Positions 55,364-64,000 are shown, counted from the stretch's first letter. The stretch: 64,000 bases of DNA from Yokenella regensburgei ATCC 49455 (GCF_000735455.1 NZ_JMPS01000087.1:124001-188000), one strand, 5' to 3'. Numbers and translations: made by a program. Notes: generated by a model not told the origin, from the sequence alone.

Positions 55364-57796
55364 ATGACCATTCTGACTCTCAACACCCTGACAGACCGTA
55401 TCCAGGCCCATAAAAACGCGCTGGTGCACATCGTTAAGCCGCCGGTTTGTACCGAGCGTGCCCGCCATTACACCGAGGCGTATCAGCAGAATATGGACAA
55501 ACCTGTCGCTGTGCGTCGCGCGCTGGCGTTAGCGCATCATCTGGCGGAACGTACCATCTGGATTAAGCACGATGAACTGATTATTGGTAATCAGGCAAGC
55601 GAAGTCCGCGCGGCTCCCATCTTCCCGGAATACACCGTCAGCTGGATTGAAAAAGAGATAGACTCCCTCTCCGACCGTCCGGGAGCCGGGTTCGCGGTAA
55701 GCGAAGAGAACAAACGTGTACTGCACGAGGTTTGCCCGTGGTGGCGTGGGCAGACGGTGCAGGACCGCTGCTACGGGATGTTTACCGATGAACAAAAAGC
55801 GCTGCTGGCGACGGGCATTATCAAGGCGGAGGGCAACATGACCTCCGGTGATGCCCACCTGGCAGTGAACTTCCCGCTGCTGCTGGAAAAAGGGCTCGAC
55901 GGGCTGCGTCATAAGGTAGACGAACGTCGTGGTCGCCTTAATCTGACCGTTCTCGACGATCTTCACGGCGAGCAGTTCCTGAAGGGCATCGACATCGTGC
56001 TGGCGGCGGTGAGCGAACACATCATCCGCTTTGCCACGCTGGCACGCACGATGGCACAAAGCGAGTCGCGCGCCCAACGCCGCGACGAGCTGCTGATGAT
56101 GGCTGAAAACTGCGACATCATCGCCCACCAGCCGCCTCAAACCTTCTGGCAGGCGCTGCAGCTGTGCTGGTTCATTCAGTTGATTTTGCAAATCGAATCC
56201 AACGGCCATTCGGTATCCTTTGGTCGCATGGACCAGTATCTGTATCCGTACTATCGCCGCGACGTGGAGCTGAACCAGAGCCTGAGCCGCGAGCAGAGCA
56301 TTGAGCTGCTGCACAGCTGCTGGCTGAAGCTGCTGGAGGTGAATAAAATTCGCTCCGGCTCACACTCCAAAGCGTCGGCAGGCAGCCCGTTGTATCAGAA
56401 CGTCACGATCGGCGGACAGAACCTGGTCAACGGCCAGCCGCAGGATGCGGTTAACCCACTCTCTTACACCATTCTGGAATCCTGTGGTCGCCTGCGTTCG
56501 ACCCAGCCAAACCTCAGCGTGCGTTATCACGCTGGCATGAGCAACGACTTCCTCGACGCCTGCGTGCAGGTCATCCGCTGCGGGTTCGGGATGCCCGCCT
56601 TCAACAACGATGAAATCGTGATCCCGGAGTTTATCAAACTCGGCATTGAGCCGCAGGACGCTTACGACTATGCCGCCATCGGCTGTATCGAAACCGCCGT
56701 CGGCGGTAAGTGGGGTTACCGCTGCACCGGGATGAGCTTTATCAACTTCGCCCGCGTGATGCTGGCGTCGCTTGAGGGCGGTCGCGATGCCACCAGCGGT
56801 AAAATCTTCCTGCCGCAGGCGCAGGCGCTGTCCAAAGGGAATTTCCGCAACTTCGACGACGTACTTGCCGCCTGGGATACGCAGATCCGCTACTACACTC
56901 GTAAATCGATTGAAATTGAATACGTGGTCGACACCATGCTTGAAGAGAACGTGCACGATATTCTGTGCTCGGCGCTGGTCGACGACTGCATCGAACGGGC
57001 GAAAAGCATCAAACAGGGCGGGGCGAAATATGACTGGGTCTCCGGCCTGCAGGTGGGGATCGCCAACCTTGGCAACAGCCTGGCGTCGGTGAAAAAGCTG
57101 GTGTTCGAACAAGGAGCGATAGGTCAGCAGCAGCTGGCCGCCGCGCTGGCAGATGACTTCGAGGGGCTGACCCATGAGCAACTGCGTCAGCGCCTTATCA
57201 ACGGTGCACCAAAATACGGTAACGACGACGACAGCGTCGATGCCCTGCTGGTTCGTGCTTATCAGACCTACATCGACGAGCTGAAGCAGTACCACAACCC
57301 GCGCTATGGCCGTGGTCCCATCGGGGGGAATTACTATGCCGGGACTTCTTCCATTTCCGCTAACGTCCCGTTTGGCGCCGCAACCATGGCCACACCGGAC
57401 GGCCGCAAAGCGGGAACCCCGCTGGCGGAAGGCGCAAGCCCGGCTTCCGGGACCGACCATCTCGGCCCAACGGCGGTGATAGGCTCCGTCGGCAAGCTGC
57501 CGGCAGGCTCCATCCTCGGCGGCGTGCTGCTGAACCAGAAGCTGAATCCGGCGACGCTTGAGAATGAATCGGACAAACAGAAGCTGATGGTCCTGCTGCG
57601 TACTTTCTTTGAAGTGCACAAAGGCTGGCATATTCAGTACAACATCGTCTCGCGTGAAACCCTGATGGAAGCAAAAAAACATCCGGACCAGTATCGCGAT
57701 CTGGTGGTGCGCGTGGCGGGCTACTCCGCCTTCTTCACCGCGCTGTCGCCAGATGCACAGGACGATATCATCGCCCGTACTGAACATACGCTTTAA
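55364..57796 (+). CDS. pflF: PflF (YbiW), glycyl-radical enzyme
   Basis: An 810-residue glycyl-radical enzyme, the E. coli YbiW length. The active-site Cys441 lies in AAIGCIETAVGG, and the radical Gly786 in VVRVAGYSAFF near the C-terminus. The start at 55364 (MTILTLNTL) matches E. coli; an extension upstream through ybiY is rejected. It belongs to the PFL/glycerol-dehydratase-like group, with substrate undetermined. A strong terminator follows. Confidence 0.94.
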   Translation: MTILTLNTLTDRIQAHKNALVHIVKPPVCTERARHYTEAYQQNMDKPVAVRRALALAHHLAERTIWIKHDELIIGNQASEVRAAPIFPEYTVSWIEKEIDSLSDRPGAGFAVSEENKRVLHEVCPWWRGQTVQDRCYGMFTDEQKALLATGIIKAEGNMTSGDAHLAVNFPLLLEKGLDGLRHKVDERRGRLNLTVLDDLHGEQFLKGIDIVLAAVSEHIIRFATLARTMAQSESRAQRRDELLMMAENCDIIAHQPPQTFWQALQLCWFIQLILQIESNGHSVSFGRMDQYLYPYYRRDVELNQSLSREQSIELLHSCWLKLLEVNKIRSGSHSKASAGSPLYQNVTIGGQNLVNGQPQDAVNPLSYTILESCGRLRSTQPNLSVRYHAGMSNDFLDACVQVIRCGFGMPAFNNDEIVIPEFIKLGIEPQDAYDYAAIGCIETAVGGKWGYRCTGMSFINFARVMLASLEGGRDATSGKIFLPQAQALSKGNFRNFDDVLAAWDTQIRYYTRKSIEIEYVVDTMLEENVHDILCSALVDDCIERAKSIKQGGAKYDWVSGLQVGIANLGNSLASVKKLVFEQGAIGQQQLAAALADDFEGLTHEQLRQRLINGAPKYGNDDDSVDALLVRAYQTYIDELKQYHNPRYGRGPIGGNYYAGTSSISANVPFGAATMATPDGRKAGTPLAEGASPASGTDHLGPTAVIGSVGKLPAGSILGGVLLNQKLNPATLENESDKQKLMVLLRTFFEVHKGWHIQYNIVSRETLMEAKKHPDQYRDLVVRVAGYSAFFTALSPDAQDDIIARTEHTL

Positions 57797-57810
57797 CCTC
57801 TGCGGCCTGA

Positions 57811-57845
57811 TGCCCCCTCGTTCATAAGGAGAGGGGGCTTTCATT
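57811..57845 (+). terminator. Intrinsic terminator of ybiY-pflF
   Basis: GCCCCCTC (57812-57819) and GAGGGGGC (57831-57838) with an 11-base loop, then TTTCATT. It lies 15 bases after the pflF stop. Confidence 0.75.
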
Positions 57846-57851
57846 CGAAAT
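57838..57851. promoter_or_regulatory. Recurrent CTTTCATTCGAAAG motif, copy 2 (ybiV)
   Basis: CTTTCATTCGAAAT differs from copy 1 only in the last base. It overlaps the 3' side of the pflF terminator and lies 68 bases before ybiV. Confidence 0.4.
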
Positions 57852-57918
57852 AAATTTGTGCAGGCCGTCACATTGTCATTAGAATGTCCTGATATGCAGT
57901 GCTATCAGGAGCAGAAGT

Positions 57919-58734
57919 ATGACCGTTAAAGTTATCGTCACTGATATGGACGGAACTTTCCTTAATGACGCCAAGAAGTACGATCGTGAACGTTTCCTGG
58001 CCCAATTCCAGCAGTTGAAGCAGCGTAATATCGAATTCGTGGTGGCCAGCGGCAACCAGTACTACCAGCTCATCTCCTTCTTCCCTGAAATCCTGAACGA
58101 CATCTCTTTTGTCGCCGAGAACGGCGCGCTGGTGTTTGCTCACGGCGAACAGCTCTTTCACGGCGAGCTCACCCGCCATGAATCGCAGATCGTTATCGGT
58201 GAATTGCTAAAAGACAGCCATCTCAACTTTGTGGCCTGCGGTCTTGAGAGCGCGTACGTCAGCGACAAGGCCCCCGACGAGTTTGTCGCACTGATGTCGA
58301 AACACTATCACCGCCTGAAGCGCGTTGCCGATTATCAGGAGATTGACGATAAGCTGTTCAAATTCTCCCTTAATCTGCCGGACAGCGACATCCCGCAGCT
58401 GGTAGACAAACTCCATGTCTCCCTCGATGGCATCATGAAGCCGGTCACCAGCGGGTTTGGCTTTGTAGACTTGATTATCCCCGGTCTGCATAAGGCTAAC
58501 GGTATCAGTCGTCTGCTGAAGCGCTGGCAGCTGTCACCGCAGGAGTGCGTGGCAATTGGTGACAGCGGCAACGACGCTGAAATGCTGAAGCTGGTGAAAT
58601 ACTCGTTTGCCATGGGTAACGCCGCCGAAGGCATCAAAGCCCTCGCCCGCTATCACACTGACGATAACAACCACGACGGCGCGCTGAATGTCATTCAGGC
58701 CGTACTCGATAACGACTCCCCCTTCGACGCCTGA
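57919..58734 (+). CDS. ybiV: YbiV (SupH), Cof-type HAD sugar phosphatase
   Basis: A 271-residue HAD phosphatase, the E. coli length. D9 and D11 in [17 protein letters not shown] (motif II) and [13 protein letters not shown] (motif IV) are all present, with the Cof-type C2 cap between. E. coli YbiV dephosphorylates sugar phosphates such as ribose 5-phosphate and fructose 1-phosphate. It is a paralogue of ybjI at 28168. Confidence 0.96.
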   Translation: MTVKVIVTDMDGTFLNDAKKYDRERFLAQFQQLKQRNIEFVVASGNQYYQLISFFPEILNDISFVAENGALVFAHGEQLFHGELTRHESQIVIGELLKDSHLNFVACGLESAYVSDKAPDEFVALMSKHYHRLKRVADYQEIDDKLFKFSLNLPDSDIPQLVDKLHVSLDGIMKPVTSGFGFVDLIIPGLHKANGISRLLKRWQLSPQECVAIGDSGNDAEMLKLVKYSFAMGNAAEGIKALARYHTDDNNHDGALNVIQAVLDNDSPFDA

Positions 58735-58740
58735 TCGAAA

Positions 58741-58771
58741 AACCGGAGCCCGGCTCCGGTTTCATTTTTTC
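58741..58771 (+). terminator. Intrinsic terminator of ybiV
   Basis: AACCGGAGCC (58741-58750) and GGCTCCGGTT arms with a very small loop, followed by TCATTTTTT. Confidence 0.85.
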
Positions 58772-58852
58772 TCTCCCTTCTGCCATCAACATCAAGTTAT
58801 TTAACTTGCATTAACTTATTTTTAACTTAAAGTGTCACATGCAATCAAAATT

Positions 58853-58868
58853 ACTTTCGAATGAAAGA
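58853..58868. promoter_or_regulatory. Recurrent CTTTCATTCGAAAG motif, copy 3 (ybiU, inverted)
   Basis: ACTTTCGAATGAAAGA is the reverse complement of copy 1 except at one end base. It ends two bases before the GAGGGG ribosome site of ybiU, a position that would block transcription if a repressor bound it. Confidence 0.45.
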
Positions 58869-58883
58869 TAGAGGGGTTTCATC

Positions 58884-60149
58884 ATGGCACTTACCTTTAC
58901 CAGTACCACCCTGCCCGCCGACCACAAAGCAGCCATCCGACTGATGAAACAGACGCTGCGCCGCCAGATAGGTGATGTGCAGGCGGTCTTTGATAAGCTC
59001 AGCGCGCGAATTGAATCACGGCTGGCGGAAATCGATGCACTGAAAGCCAAAGGGGCTACCGTATGGCCGGAGATTGATTACCGCGAGCTGGCACAGGGAA
59101 AGGTAAGTGAGGCGCAGCGCGAAGCTATCAAACGTCGCGGCTGTGCGGTGATTAAAGGGCATTTCCCGCGTGAGCAGGCGCTGGCGTGGGATCGCTCGAT
59201 GCTTGAGTACCTCGACAATAACCACTTCGACGAGGTGTATAAAGGCCCGGGCGATACCTTCTTCGGTTCGCTTGAGGCGTCGCGTCCGGAGATTTACCCG
59301 ATCTACTGGTCCCAGGCGCAGATGCAGGCGCGCCAGAGCGATGAAATGGCAACGGTGCAGTCGTTCCTGAACCGTCTGTGGACTTTCGAACGCGACGACA
59401 AACGCTGGTTCGACCCGGATATCAGTGTCATTTACCCGGATCGCATTCGCCGTCGTCCGCCGGGAACCACCTCGAAAGGACTGGGTGCGCATACCGATTC
59501 CGGCGCGCTTGAGCGCTGGCTGCTGCCGGCTTACCAGCAGGTTTTTGCCAGCGTATTCAACGGCAACGTTAACGACTTCGATCCGTGGGATGCGGCGCAC
59601 CGCACCGAAGTGGAAGAGTACAGCGTCGATAACACCACCAAATGCTCCGTGTTCCGCACCTTCCAGGGCTGGACGGCGCTGTCAGATATGATCCCCCATC
59701 AGGGGCTGCTGCACGTGGTACCTATCCCGGAAGCGATGGCGTATCTGCTGCTGCGCCCGCTGCTGGATGATGTGCCGGAAGATGAGCTGTGCGGCGTGGC
59801 GCCGGGGAAAGTGCTGCCGGTTTCCGAACAGTGGCACCCGCTGCTGATTAAAGCGCTGACCTCGATCCCGGCGCTCGAAGCCGGGGATTCAGTATGGTGG
59901 CACTGCGACGTTATTCACTCGGTAGCACCGGTGAAAGATCAGCTGGGCTGGGGTAACGTGATGTACATTCCGGCAGCGCCGATGTGCGAGAAAAACCTCG
60001 CCTACGCGCACAAGGTCAGAAACGCGCTGGAGCACGGGGCATCGCCGGGCGACTTCCCGCGTGAGGACTACGAGGCCAACTGGCAGGGGCGCTTTACGCT
60101 CACCGACCTGAATGCCTACGGCCGCCGCGCGCTCGGGATGGACGTTTAG
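58884..60149 (+). CDS. ybiU: YbiU, DUF1479 family (predicted Fe(II)/2-oxoglutarate-type oxygenase fold)
   Basis: A 421-residue protein, the E. coli YbiU length. It has GAHTDSGALERW, an H-x-D pair like the metal facial triad of 2-oxoglutarate dioxygenases, and a later His in WWHCDVIHSV that could be the third ligand. No signal peptide is visible. The reaction is unknown. GAGGGG precedes the ATG. It is convergent with the LacI-type gene (the stops are almost adjacent at 60146-60149). Confidence 0.9.
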   Translation: MALTFTSTTLPADHKAAIRLMKQTLRRQIGDVQAVFDKLSARIESRLAEIDALKAKGATVWPEIDYRELAQGKVSEAQREAIKRRGCAVIKGHFPREQALAWDRSMLEYLDNNHFDEVYKGPGDTFFGSLEASRPEIYPIYWSQAQMQARQSDEMATVQSFLNRLWTFERDDKRWFDPDISVIYPDRIRRRPPGTTSKGLGAHTDSGALERWLLPAYQQVFASVFNGNVNDFDPWDAAHRTEVEEYSVDNTTKCSVFRTFQGWTALSDMIPHQGLLHVVPIPEAMAYLLLRPLLDDVPEDELCGVAPGKVLPVSEQWHPLLIKALTSIPALEAGDSVWWHCDVIHSVAPVKDQLGWGNVMYIPAAPMCEKNLAYAHKVRNALEHGASPGDFPREDYEANWQGRFTLTDLNAYGRRALGMDV

Positions 60150-61219
60150 TCGTCATACAAACCTTCCCGTGATACCGGGGTACGCCTGCCGCCCGGGCGT
60201 ACCCGCCTTACGGAATCCCGCACCACCAGGCTGCCGTTAAGCAACAGCGTCCCCACCGGGGCGTTCGGGCGAATCAGCCGCTGCTGGAGCAGATGCACCG
60301 CCTCCGTTCCCAGCTCATCGCGCGGCACGTGCACCGCGGTCAGCGGGACGTCCTGAATCGCCGCAAGGTTGAAGCCATCGATGCTCATCACCGAAACATC
60401 CTGCGGCACGCGCAGCCCCCTGCTGTGCAGCGCATTCATCGCCCCCACCGCCATAAAATCACTCCCCACCAGCAACGCCGTCGGCAGAGTTTTTCCGGCA
60501 AGATTATCCAGCCATTCGCCCACCAGCGCTTCGGTTTCTTTGGCACTGAAGTTCGACACCAGGATCAGATCCCGCGCGCTCTGAAAACGCAGGTTATGCG
60601 TCTGCCAGGCCTCTTTGATACCGGTCAGGCGCAGCTCCATAGTGTAGCGACGCAGGCACAGCACGTTGACCACCGATCGGTGTCCCATCTCGAACAGGTA
60701 GTTTGCCGCAAACTGGCCGATGAGCCGGTGATCGGGAGCTATCGACGGCAGACGCATCTTTTCGTCACGGCAGTTAATGAGAACGCAGGGTTTCCCGACG
60801 TCCGCCGCCAGATCGTGAATATGGGTATCGTCAATTCCCAGCAGCACCGCCGCCTGGGTGTCGTTTTCATGCATACGGGTCAGAAACAGGTTAGCGTCGC
60901 TGTCGTTTTCCTCGAGCGCGCAAAAGCGCAGCCGGACCTCATGAGACGCCAGCGCTTTGTTGATGCTCTGGATAACACGGTAATAGAAGATGTCGGAGCG
61001 CTCATCAAAAGCGCGCTGAGGGGCGAACACCAGCAGGCTGTTGAGCAGCATTCTGCCTGCCGCCATCCCCTCCATCACCCCCAGCTCCCGCGCGCAGGCG
61101 AGCACTTTCTCCCGCGCGGCTGGGCTGGTATTTGCCTTCCCCGCCAGCACCCGCGACACCGTGCTGGCAGAAAGCCCGGTACGCACGGAGATTTCCGCAA
61201 TTTTGAGCTTTTTGTCCAT
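60146..61219 (-). CDS. LacI-family transcriptional regulator
   Basis: A 357-residue repressor. The LacI helix-turn-helix is at residues 5-27 (LKIAEISVRTGLSASTVSRVLAG), followed by a hinge and a periplasmic-binding-protein-like effector domain with INCRD, GSDFMAVGAMNAL and VSVMSIDGF. It is divergent from the MFS and GH31 genes, and two LacI-type palindromes lie in the spacer, so it probably represses itself and that operon. The inducer is unknown, possibly an oligosaccharide product of the GH31 enzyme. There is no clear E. coli K-12 orthologue at this locus. Confidence 0.9.
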   Translation of the reverse strand: MDKKLKIAEISVRTGLSASTVSRVLAGKANTSPAAREKVLACARELGVMEGMAAGRMLLNSLLVFAPQRAFDERSDIFYYRVIQSINKALASHEVRLRFCALEENDSDANLFLTRMHENDTQAAVLLGIDDTHIHDLAADVGKPCVLINCRDEKMRLPSIAPDHRLIGQFAANYLFEMGHRSVVNVLCLRRYTMELRLTGIKEAWQTHNLRFQSARDLILVSNFSAKETEALVGEWLDNLAGKTLPTALLVGSDFMAVGAMNALHSRGLRVPQDVSVMSIDGFNLAAIQDVPLTAVHVPRDELGTEAVHLLQQRLIRPNAPVGTLLLNGSLVVRDSVRRVRPGGRRTPVSREGLYDD

Positions 61220-61253
61220 TTTGTGATCTGCCTCCAGTTTGCGGATGAAAGAA

Positions 61254-61268
61254 TTTTCACGGTGAAAA
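61254..61268. promoter_or_regulatory. Candidate LacI-family operator O1
   Basis: TTTTCAC-G-GTGAAAA is a perfect 7-1-7 palindrome, 35 bases upstream of the lacI-type start. It is in the 300-base divergent spacer 61220-61519. Confidence 0.65.
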
Positions 61269-61309
61269 CTCCCTGATATTCACCATGAGAGTCGATATTA
61301 CCCGCCATA

Positions 61310-61330
61310 AATTTTCACACCGTGAAAATT
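61310..61330. promoter_or_regulatory. Candidate LacI-family operator O2
   Basis: AATTTTCAC-ACC-GTGAAAATT is a perfect 9-3-9 palindrome with the same half-site as O1 and a centre 59 bp away. Two sites at this distance could allow repression by looping over the divergent promoters. Nothing else is recognised in the remainder of the spacer. Confidence 0.65.
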
Positions 61331-61519
61331 CTTGCATAAAAAGCGCTATTGAGCCGGTTTTTTCTGACCTACTCTGATTTGGTCCGACAACTTCCATACT
61401 AGTTATCAGGACAATTTAAACAACAACGATAATATTTTCAAATAGATAGATTAACTGGTGTGACAACTTATGGATAAGTCACCCCATCTTCCCCCTACAA
61501 TTCCTGGATGGAGATGTCT

Positions 61520-62821
61520 ATGAGTCAGGACATTAATAACACCGTCGCCGCCAGTGGTTCTCGCCGGGTGGTTAAGAACCTGCGCTGGTGGGTGCTGGTC
61601 CTCTTTTTACTTGGCGTAACCGTTAACTACATTACCCGCAATTCACTGGGGATCATTGCCCCGGAACTGAAAGACAGCCTGGGCATTACCACCGAGCAGT
61701 ACTCATGGATCGTTGGCGCTTTTCAGCTGGCCTACACCCTCTTCCAGCCGCTGTGCGGTTGGCTTATTGACGTTATCGGTCTCAAGCTCGGGTTTATGAT
61801 TTGCGCCACACTGTGGGCCGTGGCCTGTATCGCCCATGCGGGTGCGGGCAACTGGCTGCACCTCGCTATTCTGCGCTTCTTTATGGGCGGCGCAGAGGCG
61901 GCGGCAACGCCAGCCAACGCCAAAACCATCGGCGAGTGGTTCCCAAAATCAGAGCGTCCGATTGCCGCAGGCTGGGCAGGCGTGGGTTTCTCCATCGGTG
62001 CGATGCTGGCTCCGCCTATCATCTATTTCGCTCACGCCTCGTTTGGCTGGCAAGGTGCCTTTATGTTCACCGGCGTGCTGGCACTGCTGTGGGTGATACT
62101 GTGGTGGGCGTTCTATCACAATCCGGACAAACACCCGAATCTGGGTAAGGCTGAGCTGGACTACATCAGGCAGGATAACGAAGCGCCAGCGGTAAAACTG
62201 CCGTTCCTGACCGCGCTGAAAACCGTGGGTAAAAACAAGCGCTTCTACGGCATCGCTATTCCGGCCTTTATGGCGGAACCGGCGTGGGCGGTGCTGAGCT
62301 TCTGGGTACCGCTGTATCTGGCCAAAGAACATGGCATGGATCTCAAGCAGATTGCCATGTTCGCCTGGCTCCCTTTCCTTGCCGCCGATCTCGGTAGCGT
62401 CGCGAGCGGTTACCTGACGAAGCTGTATACCCGCCTGTTCGGTGCTTCCCGCGTCAACTCGATCGTCGCAAGCTCGGTCACCGGCGCATTCCTGATGATT
62501 TCGCTGGGAATTGTTGCCATCACCCGTGACCCCTACATCACCATCGTCCTGATCTCCATCGGCGGCTTCGGCCATCAGATCATCTCCTGCATGCTGAGCG
62601 CCCTGGTGGTGGAATCTTTCGACAAAGGCCAGATGGCAACCGTTAACGGCATGCGCGGCTCGGCTGCGTGGATCGCAAGCTTCCTGTTCTCCCTGTTAAT
62701 CGGGGTTACCGCCGACAAAATTGGCTTTAACCCACTGTTCATCGCCATGGGCTTTTTTGACCTGATTGGCGCCGTATTCCTGGTTTCCTTTATCGCTGAA
62801 CGTCGCGCCAAACGCGCCTGA
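61520..62821 (+). CDS. MFS transporter, anion:cation symporter (ExuT-like) family
   Basis: A 433-residue 12-helix transporter of the ACS family, which includes hexuronate and glucarate carriers. Landmarks are VNYITRNSLGIIAPEL, YSWIVGAFQLAYTLFQPLCGWLIDVIG, GAEAAATPANAKTIGEWFP and GVGFSIGAMLAPP. The start at 61520 (MSQDINN) follows GGAG by six bases; an upstream ATG at 61508 is less likely. It lies 15 bases before the GH31 gene. The partner glycosidase suggests a glycoside or sugar acid as substrate. Confidence 0.9.
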   Translation: MSQDINNTVAASGSRRVVKNLRWWVLVLFLLGVTVNYITRNSLGIIAPELKDSLGITTEQYSWIVGAFQLAYTLFQPLCGWLIDVIGLKLGFMICATLWAVACIAHAGAGNWLHLAILRFFMGGAEAAATPANAKTIGEWFPKSERPIAAGWAGVGFSIGAMLAPPIIYFAHASFGWQGAFMFTGVLALLWVILWWAFYHNPDKHPNLGKAELDYIRQDNEAPAVKLPFLTALKTVGKNKRFYGIAIPAFMAEPAWAVLSFWVPLYLAKEHGMDLKQIAMFAWLPFLAADLGSVASGYLTKLYTRLFGASRVNSIVASSVTGAFLMISLGIVAITRDPYITIVLISIGGFGHQIISCMLSALVVESFDKGQMATVNGMRGSAAWIASFLFSLLIGVTADKIGFNPLFIAMGFFDLIGAVFLVSFIAERRAKRA

Positions 62822-62836
62822 GAGTGGATGTAAATT

Positions 62837-64000
62837 ATGAAGACGCTTAAACACTGGACATTTGAAACGCAGTCAGCCCATCACGTTGAGCTGAAAGTCG
62901 ACGGCCAGCACAGACTGTGCCTGTATATGCTGGAACAAAATCTGTTCCGCGTGCTGATTAAACGCAAAGGCGAACTGGCGCTCGACCGTACCTGGAGCAT
63001 CGCCCCGGCGCAGGATGTGCCGTGGGAAGGTCGCTCCCGTGAAGACTTAAGTGGTTTTACCCTCCCCGCGTGGACGCTGGTTCAGCGGGATAACCAGTTG
63101 ACGATTGCCACCGAGCAGCTGCGCGTGACCGTCCACCAGCCGCTGTGGCTGGAATGGCATTATCGTGACGAGAGCGGTGAATGGCAGTACCTGACCGGCG
63201 ACCGCCCGACCAGCGCCTATCTGCTCAACGCCCACGGCGACGGCGCCGCGCACTACCTGAGCCGCCGCAAAGACGAACGTTTTTACGGCCTTGGCGAAAA
63301 AGCGGGCGATCTGCAGCGCACCGGTAAACGTTTTGAAATGCGTAATCTCGATGCCATGGGCTATAACGCGGTCAGCACCGATCCGCTGTATAAACATATT
63401 CCATTTACGATAACCCAGCGCGCCGATGTCAGCCACGGCCTGTTCTACGACAACCTCAGCAGCTGCTGGTTAGATCTGGGTAAAGAGATCGACAACTATC
63501 ACACCGCCTATCGCCGCTGGCAGGCCGAAGCTGGTGACATCGACTACTACATGTTTACCGGCAAGCGCGTACTCGACGTGACCAAAACCTTTGTGCGTCT
63601 GACCGGCAAAACCTTCTTCGGGCCGAAGTGGAGCCTGGGCTACAGCGGCTCCACCATGCACTACACCGACGCGCCGGACGCACAAAATCAGCTGATGAAC
63701 TTCATCCGCCTGTGCGAAGAGCATGCTATCCCGTGCGATTCGTTCCAGCTCTCCTCCGGCTACACCTCGATAAACGGCAAGCGCTACGTCTTTAACTGGA
63801 ACTACGATAAAGTGCCGCAGCCGAAGGTGATGAGCCAGGCTTTCCACGATGCGGGTCTGCACCTGGCGGCGAATATCAAGCCGTGCCTGCTGCAGGATCA
63901 CCCGCGCTACCACGAAGTGGCTGAGCGCGGTCTGTTTATTCGTGACTCAGAATCCGATATGCCGGAGCGCTCCAGCTTCTGGGATGACGAAGGCTCCAAC
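62837..64000 (+). CDS. Glycoside hydrolase family 31 protein (partial, runs off window)
   Basis: The first 388 residues, open to the window end. An N-terminal galactose-mutarotase-like domain of GH31 is seen (RKDERFYGLGEKAGDLQRTGKRFEMRNLDA), followed by the start of the TIM barrel (TFFGPKWSLGYSGSTMHYTD, IPCDSFQLSSGY). The catalytic Asp residues lie beyond the window. GH31 enzymes are alpha-glucosidases, alpha-xylosidases or sulfoquinovosidases; this part does not decide between them. There is no signal peptide, so it acts in the cytoplasm on a glycoside brought in by the adjacent transporter. Confidence 0.9.
   Translation, partial: MKTLKHWTFETQSAHHVELKVDGQHRLCLYMLEQNLFRVLIKRKGELALDRTWSIAPAQDVPWEGRSREDLSGFTLPAWTLVQRDNQLTIATEQLRVTVHQPLWLEWHYRDESGEWQYLTGDRPTSAYLLNAHGDGAAHYLSRRKDERFYGLGEKAGDLQRTGKRFEMRNLDAMGYNAVSTDPLYKHIPFTITQRADVSHGLFYDNLSSCWLDLGKEIDNYHTAYRRWQAEAGDIDYYMFTGKRVLDVTKTFVRLTGKTFFGPKWSLGYSGSTMHYTDAPDAQNQLMNFIRLCEEHAIPCDSFQLSSGYTSINGKRYVFNWNYDKVPQPKVMSQAFHDAGLHLAANIKPCLLQDHPRYHEVAERGLFIRDSESDMPERSSFWDDEGSN

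Noticed and set aside
54535-57871. Long minus-strand frames opposite ybiY and pflF
   Set aside because: Antisense to intact genes of exact family length; they have no domains or plausible starts.

Overview
The window is chromosomal DNA from a member of the Enterobacteriaceae. Most genes match the Escherichia coli backbone between ybjQ and ybiU in content and relative order, inverted as a block, and the protein lengths often equal the E. coli ones: ybjQ-ybjP-artPIQM-artJ, rlmC-ybjO-potIHGF-ybjN-rimK-nfsA-grxA-ybjM-ybjL-rybB, rcdA-ybjJ-ybjI-mdfA-ybjG-deoR-dacC-gstB-bssR, rimO-gsiDCBA-iaaA-moeA-moeB, fsaA-ybiY-pflF-ybiV-ybiU. The accessory genes point to a relative of Enterobacter, Lelliottia, Leclercia or Kluyvera rather than E. 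coli itself, but the sequence alone does not settle the genus. I saw no tRNA, rRNA, insertion sequence, prophage or CRISPR array.

The backbone is interrupted by accessory blocks. (1) 5.0-12.8 kb, between artJ and rlmC: an arylsulfotransferase-like remnant; a sulfatase with UlaB-like and UlaA-like PTS proteins; then a two-component system divergent from a cytochrome b, a YedY-like molybdopterin oxidoreductase and a methionine-rich MxKDx periplasmic peptide. (2) 24.2-26.3 kb, between the sRNA gene rybB and rcdA: an AT-rich acyltransferase-3 gene and a frameshifted, non-canonical SDR. (3) 34.6-40.0 kb, between bssR and rimO: a xanthine-dehydrogenase-type enzyme whose molybdenum and FAD subunits are fused, with its 2Fe-2S subunit and an NCS2 purine permease. 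(4) 50.2-53.6 kb, between moeB and fsaA: a T6SS Hcp fused to a Tle1/DUF2235 lipase-like toxin, followed by two mosaic DUF2931 lipoproteins, probably its immunity proteins. (5) 60.1-64.0 kb: a LacI regulator divergent from an MFS transporter and a GH31 glycosidase that runs off the window.

Working units: artPIQM plus artJ import arginine, with ARG boxes upstream; potFGHI imports putrescine; gsiABCD imports glutathione, with iaaA upstream on the same strand; moeA-moeB make molybdenum cofactor, which the YedY-like enzyme and the xanthine dehydrogenase would need; ybiY activates the glycyl-radical enzyme PflF. RybB sRNA is preserved with a sigma-E-type promoter, and ybjG carries a perfect PmrA/BasR box.

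Three otherwise intact genes carry single-base frameshifts: potG near 17000, the SDR gene in a T8 run, and mdfA in a C7/G7 run. They may be assembly errors or real lesions. The best candidates for an under-described system are the methionine-rich peptide/YedY-like/cytochrome b/two-component cluster (about 8.76-12.75 kb) and the sulfatase-PTS cluster beside it.
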